DNA from: Solimicrobium sp043758755
Lineage (GTDB): Bacteria; Pseudomonadota; Gammaproteobacteria; Burkholderiales; Burkholderiaceae_D
NCBI GenBank assembly: GCA_043758755.1
Contig: JAYVMW010000003.1
Coordinates: 36,095 to 100,094 of the forward strand
DNA: 64,000 nt
Direction of reading: 5' to 3'
The notes under the pieces were generated by a model. It had not been told where the DNA came from. It was given only the letters and a program-made list of their open reading frames with translations, and ran no database searches. Position 1 is the stretch's first letter; each line of letters starts with the position of its first letter. A program made the translations under genes and the position numbers. Below, piece after piece: positions 31,041 to 39,278 of this stretch.

Positions 31041-32405
31041 TCACGCCTGATCCTGCGCGGTAATGCCTTCAAGATGTTTGCGCATCCTGCGCAAACTCAG
31101 CGCAACACCGATTGCAATCACCGGGATGGAAATTGCAGTGGCATACTCGGGCGACACCCCACCCCAAATCTTGCTGGCACCTTCAGTGAGATACCGCACC
31201 AACTGACATCCGTAGTAAGTGATGGCAATTACTGACAGCCCTTCAACCGTTTCCTGCAGCAGCAGTTGCAGGCGCGCGCGATGGTTCATCTGGGTCAGGA
31301 CAAGCTGATTCTGACGCTTCAATGCCAGATCAATGCGCGTGCGTAACAGCTGGGAATTTCTGGCCACCCGCGCCGACAGATCATCCTGCCTGCGCGCCAT
31401 GGCGGCACAGGTATTGACCGGCGGCAGCAGCCGGCGCTGCATCAGTTCAAAGAGGGTCGGAAAACCTTCCACGCGCTGTTCTCGCAGTTCGCTGATGCGC
31501 TGCATGACAATCGCTTCATAGGCGCGCGTGGCGCTGAAACGAAAGGTGGTGCGGGCCACGGAGTGTTCGACTTCGGCGGCCAGCTGAATCAGTTCATCCA
31601 GTACCGCACATTCTTCATCACTGGAGCGCGAACTGCAGATGTGATCCATCATGTCCGCCAGTTGCTCCTCGGCGCCACGCAGACGAATGGTGATGGCTTT
31701 GGCGACCGGCAAACCCAACAGCGCAGTAACCCGATAGGTTTCTATCTCCCACAAACGCTGCACGGTGCGGCCAGCCTGACGCGGGGTAAGGCCATCATCG
31801 ATGAGCAGAAAACTGGAAGCGCCATCCACAATTTTAAAATCGGTAAAAATCCAGCCCTTGCCATCGACCACGCGCGTGACAACGGTCTGATTGCCGGGTG
31901 TCGATACTTCGGCAATTCTTTGTTGCGGCGTGAGGACTTGTGCCGATTGCAGTTCAATATTGGTCGCCACCAGAAGCTGGCCAGGAATGGACGCAATCCA
32001 GTTGTCGGGCAGTTCGTCCAGTGCGGATTCTCTGCTGGCCGCAATGTGCGGCAGTGGCTGAAAAAATGTGTAGCTGGAAAATTCGGTATGCAGCTCATAG
32101 CGCATGCAGACAGCACCGCGTTGATACCAGCGGTAGGCATCGGTTGATTCAAAGACTTCCCAGCTTTCATCGGCGTTGAACCGGTCCAGATGTTCCAGGT
32201 CCCCCGTATAGCTGGCACTGTCATGAAGAAACACCAGATGCGAAATGAACGTGGGGCCGTTCAGAGGAATCGGAGGTCGGGCATGAAACTCAGCGTCCAG
32301 ACGCCTGCGTTCCGGGTGTTCGGTCACTCCGGGAAAATTGTCGGAATGAGGCAATTCAACTAAAGATTTTTTCACCAGGGGTTCCTTTTTATTTATCGAC
32401 GACAT
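31041..32405 (-). CDS. DUF3422 family membrane protein
   Basis: The 454-residue protein begins with a polar N-terminus and the family motif HPERRRLDAEFHARPP. The middle is soluble, then long helices and two probable membrane segments at the C-terminus (VEGLSVIAITYYGCQLVRYL and TAISIPVIAIGVALSL), the usual DUF3422 layout. The start at 32405 gives MSSINKKEPLVKK. The family is widespread in proteobacteria and its biochemical role is unknown. Confidence 0.85.
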   Translation of the reverse strand: MSSINKKEPLVKKSLVELPHSDNFPGVTEHPERRRLDAEFHARPPIPLNGPTFISHLVFLHDSASYTGDLEHLDRFNADESWEVFESTDAYRWYQRGAVCMRYELHTEFSSYTFFQPLPHIAASRESALDELPDNWIASIPGQLLVATNIELQSAQVLTPQQRIAEVSTPGNQTVVTRVVDGKGWIFTDFKIVDGASSFLLIDDGLTPRQAGRTVQRLWEIETYRVTALLGLPVAKAITIRLRGAEEQLADMMDHICSSRSSDEECAVLDELIQLAAEVEHSVARTTFRFSATRAYEAIVMQRISELREQRVEGFPTLFELMQRRLLPPVNTCAAMARRQDDLSARVARNSQLLRTRIDLALKRQNQLVLTQMNHRARLQLLLQETVEGLSVIAITYYGCQLVRYLTEGASKIWGGVSPEYATAISIPVIAIGVALSLRRMRKHLEGITAQDQA

Positions 32406-32439
32406 CGGGCGTTGTTATTGATCGCTGAGGTTGGTAGGT

Positions 32440-32651
32440 ATCATATAGTGAAATCCGTATTGAAACACAATGCCGCGAAAGTAATTTTTTTCCATAATCA
32501 CCCGTCCGGGGAACGGACGCCATCGCATAGCGACAAAATAATGACGGCGAATATGAAACGGATTTTGAATCTGATTGATGTCCGTCTGGAAGATCACATC
32601 ATCGTGGCCGGCACGCAGACACGGTCGTTGGGCAGGCATGGCGATATTTGA
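32440..32651 (+). pseudogene. C-terminal fragment of RadC/JAB-domain protein
   Basis: The frame reads IVKSVLKHNAAKVIFFHNHPSGERTPSHSDKIMT and then VRLEDHIIVAGTQTRSLGRHGD, which is the JAMM-motif half of RadC (HxHPSG...SxxD intact). The N-terminal helix-hairpin part and the first half of the JAB domain, which carries the catalytic glutamate, are missing. It lies at the 5' side of the pentapeptide-repeat gene. It looks like debris from a mobile element or genomic-island radC. Confidence 0.75.
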
Positions 32652-32837
32652 AATTATTTACGTTGCGCAGCCCTGCTCTTTTGCCTTTGTTCCTGTACCA
32701 ATAAACTGCGGTTTTAGCTTCAGTGCAAACACCTATAGTCAACCCGGTGCTTAAAAGGAAAGAATATGCCTCGGAATTTTCCGCAATCGATCCCGAAATT
32801 TCATTCCAATTTTTTAATCCACACCTGGAGCATTTCC

Positions 32838-33848
32838 ATGATTCCCATTTCAAGTTCCTCATGTTCTTCCTCGTCTTCATCGAGCTCATCTTCAACAACC
32901 TTATCGACACCCATTTTGTCGCCCGAGCGGTTGGCACAACGGATCTACGCAACCCTCACCGACAAAAGAAATGACGATGAGACCGTGGCCAACTATTTGT
33001 TCAACGCCTATCGCAACGGTGTCACTAAGCCCATTTACGATGTCGTCAAAAACGTCACCCGACGCGATGGTGCCCACGCAATCAAAATCAGCGACGGCGT
33101 CAAAGAATTGTTGGCCGAACGCGGCGTCACACTGGTACAGACCGAAGCCGGTACCATCAGTATGCACAAGGAGTTGATCATCTCGCATGATGACGACAAG
33201 GGCGCCTCTGGCAACAAGGCTGGCCACATTGAATTCAGCCAGAGAAATGAGGGTGCTATTTCTGAAGCCTTGCGTTACGGCAGTACTGATCTGAAGGCGA
33301 CGATAATCAGACAGGCCGTACAGCGAAGTCAGGAAGCATTTCTTAATCAGCTCGTGCCGCGATTTTTTCTTTCTGGCGTCAATCTCAGCGGGCTGGATTT
33401 ACGCAGACTGAATCTGGATGAAGCGGTTCTGGCAAACGCAATTCTGTCGAAAACCAATCTGGCCAACGTGGATCTGTCCAACGCCAATTTGAATGGTGTC
33501 AATCTCGATGGTGCCAATTTGGATGGAGCAGTTTTATTCCGCACCAGCTATTGTCATGGGAGCGCCAGGGGCGCCAGTTTTACCAAGGCCAACCTCGAAG
33601 AACTGAGCGCGGATGGTACAGATTTTACTGAAGCACAATTCACCGGTGCGGTTTGCCGGTACACCCGCTTCGTTGCCGGTACACTGAGTGGGGCGGATAT
33701 GCGCGGCGCTGTAGCACTGGATGATGCACACTTTTCTGGAGCAACAACTACCGACACCGCGTTTCCGACCGGGTTTGTAATCCGGCCCCTGCAATTCACC
33801 ATCGAGAGAACTACCGAAATCCATCCGTCAACGAACCAAGAAAGCTGA
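32838..33848 (+). CDS. Pentapeptide-repeat protein with poly-serine N-terminus; candidate type III effector
   Basis: Starting at ATG 32838 (GGAG 7 bases upstream) the protein has 336 residues. The N-terminus is MIPISSSSCSSSS followed by more serines, with Ile at positions 2 and 4 and no acidic residue in the first 20, the composition typical of type III secretion signals. Residues of about 30-150 are a helical region of unknown fold. From about residue 175 to 300 runs of A(N/D)LxX pentapeptides appear (SGVNLSGLDLRRLNLDEAVLANAIL, NLANVDLSNANLNGVNLDGANLDGA), which fold as a right-handed beta-helix. Secreted PipB/PipB2 of Salmonella have the same plan. A second ATG at 32766 with AGGA upstream would add 24 residues. 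The 3' end overlaps the convergent cytochrome gene by 38 bases. The effector role is inferred. Confidence 0.8.
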   Translation: MIPISSSSCSSSSSSSSSSTTLSTPILSPERLAQRIYATLTDKRNDDETVANYLFNAYRNGVTKPIYDVVKNVTRRDGAHAIKISDGVKELLAERGVTLVQTEAGTISMHKELIISHDDDKGASGNKAGHIEFSQRNEGAISEALRYGSTDLKATIIRQAVQRSQEAFLNQLVPRFFLSGVNLSGLDLRRLNLDEAVLANAILSKTNLANVDLSNANLNGVNLDGANLDGAVLFRTSYCHGSARGASFTKANLEELSADGTDFTEAQFTGAVCRYTRFVAGTLSGADMRGAVALDDAHFSGATTTDTAFPTGFVIRPLQFTIERTTEIHPSTNQES

Positions 33849-34995
33849 TCACATCCGCAATTTCATCGGGTGTCAGTGCTGGTTCTGAACCCGGTTTGCG
33901 GTTGTACGGCACTTCCGATGTGTTCACATTGCGCGAATAGGCAAGCGGCAGATCGTTAAACTTGACCGGACTGCCATTGACGCTTAGCGGATACCATTCT
34001 TCCGGATTGGTATCGCGTCGCACATAGAACCCCAGCACATCGGTCAAATTGGTAAAGCGTCCATTATGAAAAAACACCTTGCGTGTTGCCACATTGCGCA
34101 AGGTCGGCACCTTGAAGGCGCCGCACAGGTCGTGGCGTGCGGTCAGATCGAGCCGGTCGGGACCGCACAGGCCCATATCGAAATAGGCCGGGTCAGCAGT
34201 GGCCGGGATTGCGGGATTGCGCGGCACGCCCAGATTGTCAAACGTAAAGTCGGTGAACAATGGTGCTGCGCCATCAGGGCTTTTGTTACTGAGATGGCAG
34301 GCGGCGCAATTTCCCTTTAACGGATTGTTGAACAACGCCAGTCCACGCAATTCGGCGTCATTCAGTTTGACTTTGCCGGCCAGGAACTGGTCGTATTTGG
34401 AATCATACGGATGGAACTCACGGTCTTCGATCTGGTAGAGCTGCAGACTGTAGGTCATGCGTTCGAAAGCCTGTTCCGGATTGTTGAACACGGCGTCGCC
34501 ATAGACCTGACGAAACTGCTCGGCATAGGCGGTCCGTTTCATTTTTTCAACCACGCTGTTCTGGTCCGCATTGGCCATTTCATGCGGCGCCAAAAAAGGT
34601 CGGGCCGCCTGAATTGCGAGCGTATTGGCCCGGCCGTCTCGGGTGAACCCGCCGGTTGGAGTACCGTCCGCAGCAAAATAAAAAACTGGCGTCAGGTTCA
34701 GATAGCGCAGGGATGGTACAGCCCGAAAACCCGGTACATCCAGATTGGCACCACCGAGCTGCACTGCCAGGTTATTGGTCTGCGCGTGATAGTTGGCAGG
34801 GTCATGGCAGCTCGCACATGACATTTTTCCGGATGCCGACAGGCTTTGATCCATAAATATTTTTTGGCCGAGACTGGCCTCTGGACTCAGTGGCGCATTG
34901 TTCAGATTGTTATCTGTTGAACCACCACTGCAGGCAGCAATGAGCAATAAAACGCCTGTTCCAAATAAACCCCTGCCGCTTTTTCCAAATTTCAT
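33811..34995 (-). CDS. Diheme cytochrome c peroxidase/MauG-family lipoprotein
   Basis: The 394-residue protein has a lipoprotein signal (GVLLLIAACSGGS) and two heme c motifs, CASCH in the N-terminal domain and CAACH in the C-terminal domain. It also has family motifs SPEASLGQKIFMDQSLS, TRDGRANTLAIQA, FKVPTLRNVATRKVFFHNGRF and a C-terminal ALTPDEIADVISFLGSL. Such proteins reduce peroxide or carry out MauG-like oxidations in the periplasm. The gene stands alone with a Fur-box-like site 25 bases upstream. Whether it is a peroxidase or a MauG/MbnH-type modifier cannot be settled by reading. Confidence 0.88.
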   Translation of the reverse strand: MKFGKSGRGLFGTGVLLLIAACSGGSTDNNLNNAPLSPEASLGQKIFMDQSLSASGKMSCASCHDPANYHAQTNNLAVQLGGANLDVPGFRAVPSLRYLNLTPVFYFAADGTPTGGFTRDGRANTLAIQAARPFLAPHEMANADQNSVVEKMKRTAYAEQFRQVYGDAVFNNPEQAFERMTYSLQLYQIEDREFHPYDSKYDQFLAGKVKLNDAELRGLALFNNPLKGNCAACHLSNKSPDGAAPLFTDFTFDNLGVPRNPAIPATADPAYFDMGLCGPDRLDLTARHDLCGAFKVPTLRNVATRKVFFHNGRFTNLTDVLGFYVRRDTNPEEWYPLSVNGSPVKFNDLPLAYSRNVNTSEVPYNRKPGSEPALTPDEIADVISFLGSLTDGFR

Positions 34996-35019
34996 TGTCA
35001 GATTATCATTTTACGTAAA

Positions 35020-35034
35020 TGAGAAGCATTATCA
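35020..35034 (-). promoter_or_regulatory. Fur-box-like operator upstream of diheme cytochrome
   Basis: TGAGAAGCATTATCA matches the 7-1-7 Fur consensus TGATAATCATTATCA at 13 of 15 positions. It lies 25-39 bases before the ATG at 34995, where a repressor would block transcription. A second partial half-site (GATTATCATTT, 35001-35011) extends the run, so two Fur dimers could bind. This predicts iron-repressed expression. Confidence 0.6.
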
Positions 35035-35080
35035 TTTAAATCGATACTGACGTCAATTTGAATTTGCCCTGCACTGGAAT

Positions 35081-35977
35081 TTATCGAGGCCCGCGCATTG
35101 CCAGCAATGACAGCCAGCGCTCAACGCCTTTGACATCACTTCTGCAACAGGCATAGTCCGACACGGTGCGTGCGGCGCGGTCCAGCAGCTGTATGTCGGC
35201 TTCGTGCTGGCGGGCGACGTGGGGATCTTCCAGAAACAGGATGCGGCGACACTGGCGGTTCAGAATCAGTTCGGCAATTTGTGCGTCGCCACCGAGCGGG
35301 CCACTGCGGTACGGCGTTACCCAGTTTTTGCCAGCCTGCTCGCCTTTGATTTTTTGCGCCAGCTTGTTGAGCAGTCCGCCGGTGGTGCCGGTTGCGCAGC
35401 GCATTTTAAAACGGTCCAGCACATCAAAATGGCGCTCGGCCAAGTCCAGCATCTGCTCCTTCAAGGCGTCATGCGCGATTAACGCAATGCTTTCCTGCTC
35501 AAAATTGAACAGCGCATCCAGACTCGGATCGGGTTGCGCGCCCAACGCAACGGCTTCCAGTTCCAGCCATTCACGTGCGCCGGCCAGGGTAGATAAAAAA
35601 GGTTTGCCGTGAATGATGCACTGCCGCTTCAAGGCCAGCGCTTCCGGAAAATTTGACGATGGATCAACCGGGTCAATCAGATAAATAATGGCGTCCAGTG
35701 CTTTGGCCGGATCGGTTTCAACCACACGCGACACCAGCATCATCAAGCCGCCTTCCCGTCCATAGGGAAATCGTTCAATGTTTGGGTAAGCGGACAGCAA
35801 TCCGTGACTCTGGATCGTATCCAGCGTTCTGCCGACCACTATCAACTGTGGCTTCAAATGGTCTTCGATTGCGGCGCGTGAACCGCGCAGCAGCTGCACC
35901 AATGCCGAATCTGCAGCATCCTGATGGGCCCGGTTTGCAGCCAGCCCAATTCGGATTGGTTGGGAAGTTGGATTCAT
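35081..35977 (-). CDS. Methylglyoxal synthase-like protein with two MGS-like domains
   Basis: The 298-residue protein carries two MGS-fold modules. The C-terminal one has the enzyme's motifs: IALIAHDALKEQMLDL, CATGTTGGLLNKLA and RSGPLGGDAQIAELI, the last holding the catalytic aspartate of methylglyoxal synthase (GPxGGD), then ILFLEDPHVARQHEADIQLL. The N-terminal module (IRIGLAANRAHQDAADSALVQLL to RFPYGREGGLMMLVSRVV and DAIIYLIDPVDPSS) is diverged and probably non-catalytic. E. coli MgsA has a single module of 152 residues. The ATG at 35977 has AAGGTG upstream and is preferred to a TTG at 35989. The product would be methylglyoxal from DHAP. Confidence 0.8.
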   Translation of the reverse strand: MNPTSQPIRIGLAANRAHQDAADSALVQLLRGSRAAIEDHLKPQLIVVGRTLDTIQSHGLLSAYPNIERFPYGREGGLMMLVSRVVETDPAKALDAIIYLIDPVDPSSNFPEALALKRQCIIHGKPFLSTLAGAREWLELEAVALGAQPDPSLDALFNFEQESIALIAHDALKEQMLDLAERHFDVLDRFKMRCATGTTGGLLNKLAQKIKGEQAGKNWVTPYRSGPLGGDAQIAELILNRQCRRILFLEDPHVARQHEADIQLLDRAARTVSDYACCRSDVKGVERWLSLLAMRGPR

Positions 35978-35995
35978 GACACCTTTCAATTTGGA

Positions 35996-37294
35996 TTATT
36001 TAATTTGCGTGTTCAGATTTTCAGGATGTAATTCGTTTTCCCATTTTGCAATGACAGCCGAAGAAATGGAATTGCCCACCGCATTGGTCGCAGAACGCCC
36101 CATATCCAGGAAACGGTCCACGCCCAAGATCAGCAACATGCCTTCTACCGGCAGATTGAATTGCGACAGCGTACCGGCAATCACTACCAGCGAAGCTGCG
36201 GGAATCCCGGCCATGCCTTTGGATGTCAGCATCAGCGTAAACAACATGGCAATCTGGGTGGCCAGCGGTAAATGAATATTGTAAAACTGGGCGATGAACA
36301 GCGACGCAAAGGTGCAATACATCATCGAGCCGTCCAGATTGAAGGAATACCCGAGCGGCATGACAAAACTGGATATTTTTCGGCTCACACCAAACTTATC
36401 CAGTGCTTCCAGAATTTTGGGATAGGCCGCTTCCGAGGAGGCAGTAGCAAAAGACAGAAAGAACGCTTCTTTAATATATTTCAGTAATTCAAAAACCCGT
36501 TTTCCCAAAAACAGATAACCGGCTAAAACGAGCAGCGCCCACAAAACAATGAGCGCCACATAAAACGAGCCCATGAATTTTCCATAAGTGACCAGCAATC
36601 CCAATCCTTTGTCTGCCACCGCCGATGAGATCGCGGCAAAGACCGCAATTGGCGCCGTTTTCATGACGACCCCGGTCATCTTGATCATCGCATCGGACAA
36701 TTGCTGTATGAGCGAAACCATGCCGGCGGCTTTTTCTTCCATCGACCCTAAGGCGATGCCGAAGAACACCGAGAAAAATACGATCTGCAACAGTTTATTG
36801 TTGGCTGTGGCGTCAACAAATGAAGTGGGAATGACTTGGGACTTAACGAACGAGACAAAGCCTGAATCATGCACGCCTTTGGTAAAGTCATCCAGCCGGC
36901 TTTTGCCTGCGGCGATCTGATCTGCAGTGAGTGCAGAAAAACCGCTGTCGACGCCAGGATGAAACAGGGTTGCAAACAACAACCCTAAAAACAGCGAGAT
37001 GATGGAGGCAGTGACAAACCAGGACAGGGCCTTCAAACCGACTCGGCCGACCCCGGCCCCGCCACCCATCTGGGCAATGCCCACGGTCAGAGTGGCAAAC
37101 ACCAGCGGTGCAATAATCATTTTGATGGCGCGCAAAAATAAATCTGACAGCAATCCGATATACGACATATCAACATCCAGAATTTTTTGATTGACCAGAT
37201 AGCCAAACAGGATGCCGAGGACCATTGCAATGAGGATGTACAGGGCCAGTCGCGCGCTACCCTTGCTGGAATTATTTTCAGTGCTTGTCGCCAT
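35996..37294 (-). CDS. Dicarboxylate/amino acid:cation symporter (DAACS family)
   Basis: The 432-residue protein has about eight membrane segments and the family signatures: FLRAIKMIIAPLVFATLTVGIAQM near the N-terminus, AFFLSFATASSEAAYPKILEAL (serine-rich re-entrant loop), GYSFNLDGSMMYCTFASLFIAQ and MLTSKGMAGIPAASLVVI. These correspond to GltP/DctA transporters that take up glutamate, aspartate or C4-dicarboxylates with protons or sodium. The substrate cannot be told apart by eye. It lies 18 bases upstream of the methylglyoxal synthase-like gene on the same strand and may be co-transcribed with it. Confidence 0.93.
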   Translation of the reverse strand: MATSTENNSSKGSARLALYILIAMVLGILFGYLVNQKILDVDMSYIGLLSDLFLRAIKMIIAPLVFATLTVGIAQMGGGAGVGRVGLKALSWFVTASIISLFLGLLFATLFHPGVDSGFSALTADQIAAGKSRLDDFTKGVHDSGFVSFVKSQVIPTSFVDATANNKLLQIVFFSVFFGIALGSMEEKAAGMVSLIQQLSDAMIKMTGVVMKTAPIAVFAAISSAVADKGLGLLVTYGKFMGSFYVALIVLWALLVLAGYLFLGKRVFELLKYIKEAFFLSFATASSEAAYPKILEALDKFGVSRKISSFVMPLGYSFNLDGSMMYCTFASLFIAQFYNIHLPLATQIAMLFTLMLTSKGMAGIPAASLVVIAGTLSQFNLPVEGMLLILGVDRFLDMGRSATNAVGNSISSAVIAKWENELHPENLNTQIK

Positions 37295-37443
37295 TATTTT
37301 TCTCGCTTAGTGTTTGTGAAAACAGATTGATCAAAGACAGGGCTTGCCTTGCCACAGATTCGCGTGAGGATATAGATAACGGATTATTATCGCTATACCC
37401 TTAAACCGCAATCGGAATGAACAACTTGTCATATAAGGAGAAA

Positions 37444-37476
37444 CATGCATGGGACGCCAGGCGCGTCCCATGCATG
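37444..37476 (-). terminator. Long inverted repeat after the alkene reductase gene
   Basis: CATGCATGGGACG (37444-37456) pairs perfectly with CGTCCCATGCATG (37464-37476) around a 7-base loop. It begins 7 bases after the stop of the minus-strand reductase gene and is followed on that strand by TTTCTCC. It is a probable terminator, with a weak T tail. Confidence 0.65.
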
Positions 37477-37482
37477 ACTGTT

Positions 37483-38550
37483 TTAAGCGGCCAGACTTGG
37501 GTAATCGGTGTACCCGACTTTGGAATCGGGCAAACCATAACCATAAAACGTTTCAGGATGGTAAGGGTTTAACGGCGCATCCAGTAACAGTCGACGTGGC
37601 AGATCCGGATTGGCAATGAAGTCCTTACCGAACGACACCGCATCTGCGGCGCCAGATTGCACTGCTTCGATTGCCGTGGCCCGGTTAAATCCTTCGTTGG
37701 CAATGAGCACGCCGCCAAACCGTTTTTTCAGTTCCAGGCTCAGGCGATTGTCGCCCAGAGATTCGCGCGTAAAAATAAACGCGATGCCACGCTTGCCCAA
37801 CTGTTCAGCCACATACCCAAATGTTGCCAAAGGGTTGCTGTCACCCATTGAATGCGCATCGCCGCGTGGTGCCAGATGCATGCCGACCCGTCCTGCGCCC
37901 CATACCGATATGACTGCATCGGTGACTTCCAGCATCAGTCGGGCCCGATTTTCTATCGAACCACCATAGGCATCGGTACGGTGATTACTGCCGTCTTGCA
38001 GAAACTGATCGAGCAGGTAGCCATTTGCGCCATGAATTTCGACGCCATCGAATCCGGCCCGTTGTGCATTTTCGGCGCCTTTGCGGTAAGCCTCAACGAT
38101 GCCGGCAATTTCTTCCGTTTCGAGCGCACGCGGCACGACAAAATCTTGCTTGGGACGCAGCAGACTGACATGTCCTTGTGGTGCGATAGCGCTTGGCGCA
38201 ACGGGCAATGCACCATCCAGGTAGGCCGGATGGGAAATACGCCCGACGTGCCACAGTTGAAGAAGGATCCGGCCACCGGCTGCATGAACGGCGGCAGTAA
38301 TGTGTTTCCAGCCCTGCACCTGTTCGTCAGACCAGATGCCGGGTGTATCGGGATAACCCACCCCCATTGGTGTAACCGAAGTTGCTTCAGTCAATATCAG
38401 ACCGGCACTGGCACGCTGTGCATAATATTCTGCCATCAGGGCATTGGGTACTCGGCCAGCATCGGCACGGCAACGTGTCAGCGGCGCCAGCACGATACGG
38501 TTGGGGAGATGCAGGTCGCCTGCAATCAGGGGTTGAAATAAAATACTCAC
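37483..38550 (-). CDS. Old yellow enzyme family alkene reductase (NemA-like)
   Basis: The 355-residue FMN enzyme has the N-terminal LFQPLIAGDLHLPNRIVLAPLTRCRA, the substrate-binding pair in GFDGVEIHGANGYLLDQFLQ, DGSNHRTDAYGGSIENRARL, and FGKDFIANPDLPRRL near the end. Such enzymes reduce activated C=C bonds and nitro-compounds with NAD(P)H and often serve in electrophile detoxification. The start is GTG at 38550, with AGGACC upstream. It lies 20 bases after an ArsR-type regulator on the same strand, so the pair forms a regulated operon. Confidence 0.92.
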   Translation of the reverse strand: MSILFQPLIAGDLHLPNRIVLAPLTRCRADAGRVPNALMAEYYAQRASAGLILTEATSVTPMGVGYPDTPGIWSDEQVQGWKHITAAVHAAGGRILLQLWHVGRISHPAYLDGALPVAPSAIAPQGHVSLLRPKQDFVVPRALETEEIAGIVEAYRKGAENAQRAGFDGVEIHGANGYLLDQFLQDGSNHRTDAYGGSIENRARLMLEVTDAVISVWGAGRVGMHLAPRGDAHSMGDSNPLATFGYVAEQLGKRGIAFIFTRESLGDNRLSLELKKRFGGVLIANEGFNRATAIEAVQSGAADAVSFGKDFIANPDLPRRLLLDAPLNPYHPETFYGYGLPDSKVGYTDYPSLAA

Positions 38551-38570
38551 ATCAGGTCCTTTAAAATGAA

Positions 38571-38885
38571 TTACAGCTCGTTGTTGATTTGCTTCTTGAA
38601 TTTATTGATAAGTGCTTCATTGCGGGAATAAAAAATCCATTGCCCCACTTTACGTGCCGTGATCAGCCCGGCTTTTTGCAAAGTGGCCAGATGTGCAGAG
38701 ATCGTTGACTGGGAGAGATTGGCCTTTTCAAATATCTTGCCGGCACAGATGCCCAGTTCGAATGAATGCTCCTGGCTGGCGAACGACTTTTGCGGATTCT
38801 TCAGCCATGCCAATATCTCCCTGCGCAATGGGTGTGCCAGCGCTTTGATGATATTGTCCACATCGGGTTCCGGTTGTTTTGCCAT
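38571..38885 (-). CDS. ArsR-family winged-helix regulator
   Basis: The 104-residue protein starts MAKQPEPDVDNIIKALAHPLRREILAWL and has the recognition helix LSQSTISAHLATLQKAGLI and the wing VGQWIFYSRN, as in ArsR/SmtB repressors. It has one cysteine (GICAGKIF) and no CxC metal site, so it may sense electrophiles or redox state through this thiol. It is encoded directly before the alkene reductase, which suggests that it represses that operon. A TTG at 38897 would add four residues. Confidence 0.87.
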   Translation of the reverse strand: MAKQPEPDVDNIIKALAHPLRREILAWLKNPQKSFASQEHSFELGICAGKIFEKANLSQSTISAHLATLQKAGLITARKVGQWIFYSRNEALINKFKKQINNEL

Positions 38886-38924
38886 GGCAGTTACCAACTA
38901 TTTAAATTTCGAAGTTTATCGAAT

Positions 38925-38950
38925 CTTATTTCGTTGTTTAGCGAAATAAG
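38925..38950. promoter_or_regulatory. Perfect inverted repeat, probable ArsR operator
   Basis: CTTATTTCG (38925-38933) and CGAAATAAG (38942-38950) form a perfect 9-bp dyad separated by 8 bases, 40 bases upstream of the regulator's ATG. Just downstream lies a second weaker dyad, TTCGAAGTTTATCGAA. The position fits an autoregulatory operator in the promoter of the ArsR/reductase operon. The remaining stretch to 39278 shows no gene. Confidence 0.55.
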
Positions 38951-39278
38951 GTTTGCAGTATATCAAAACATTTCATCCTGTGCTGATCCAACTAATTTTT
39001 GTAAAAACAATCAAGTAACGATCTGTCCGTGGCTGTTAATTCAGCAATTTCATATCAAAATAAAAAGCACTCTGGATTTTCAGGTATCTCCTGTATTGGA
39101 CCGAAGACCAAAATCCGGCGCGCATTGAAGTATCATTTTTTTCATTTATCAAATACAATGCTGCGCCCAATACCAATACGGCTTGACTTGATTGACTGAG
39201 GGAATGAAAGTGGTTATACATGAATTATCCGGTTTCCAGAATGGGAAATCGAATCAGCAAAAGCATGAAGAGACGGAC

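Noticed and set aside
32860..32895. Serine-codon run as a phase-variable simple repeat
   Set aside because: The codons are mixed (tcc, tca, agt, tct, tcg, agc), so slipped-strand variation is unlikely.
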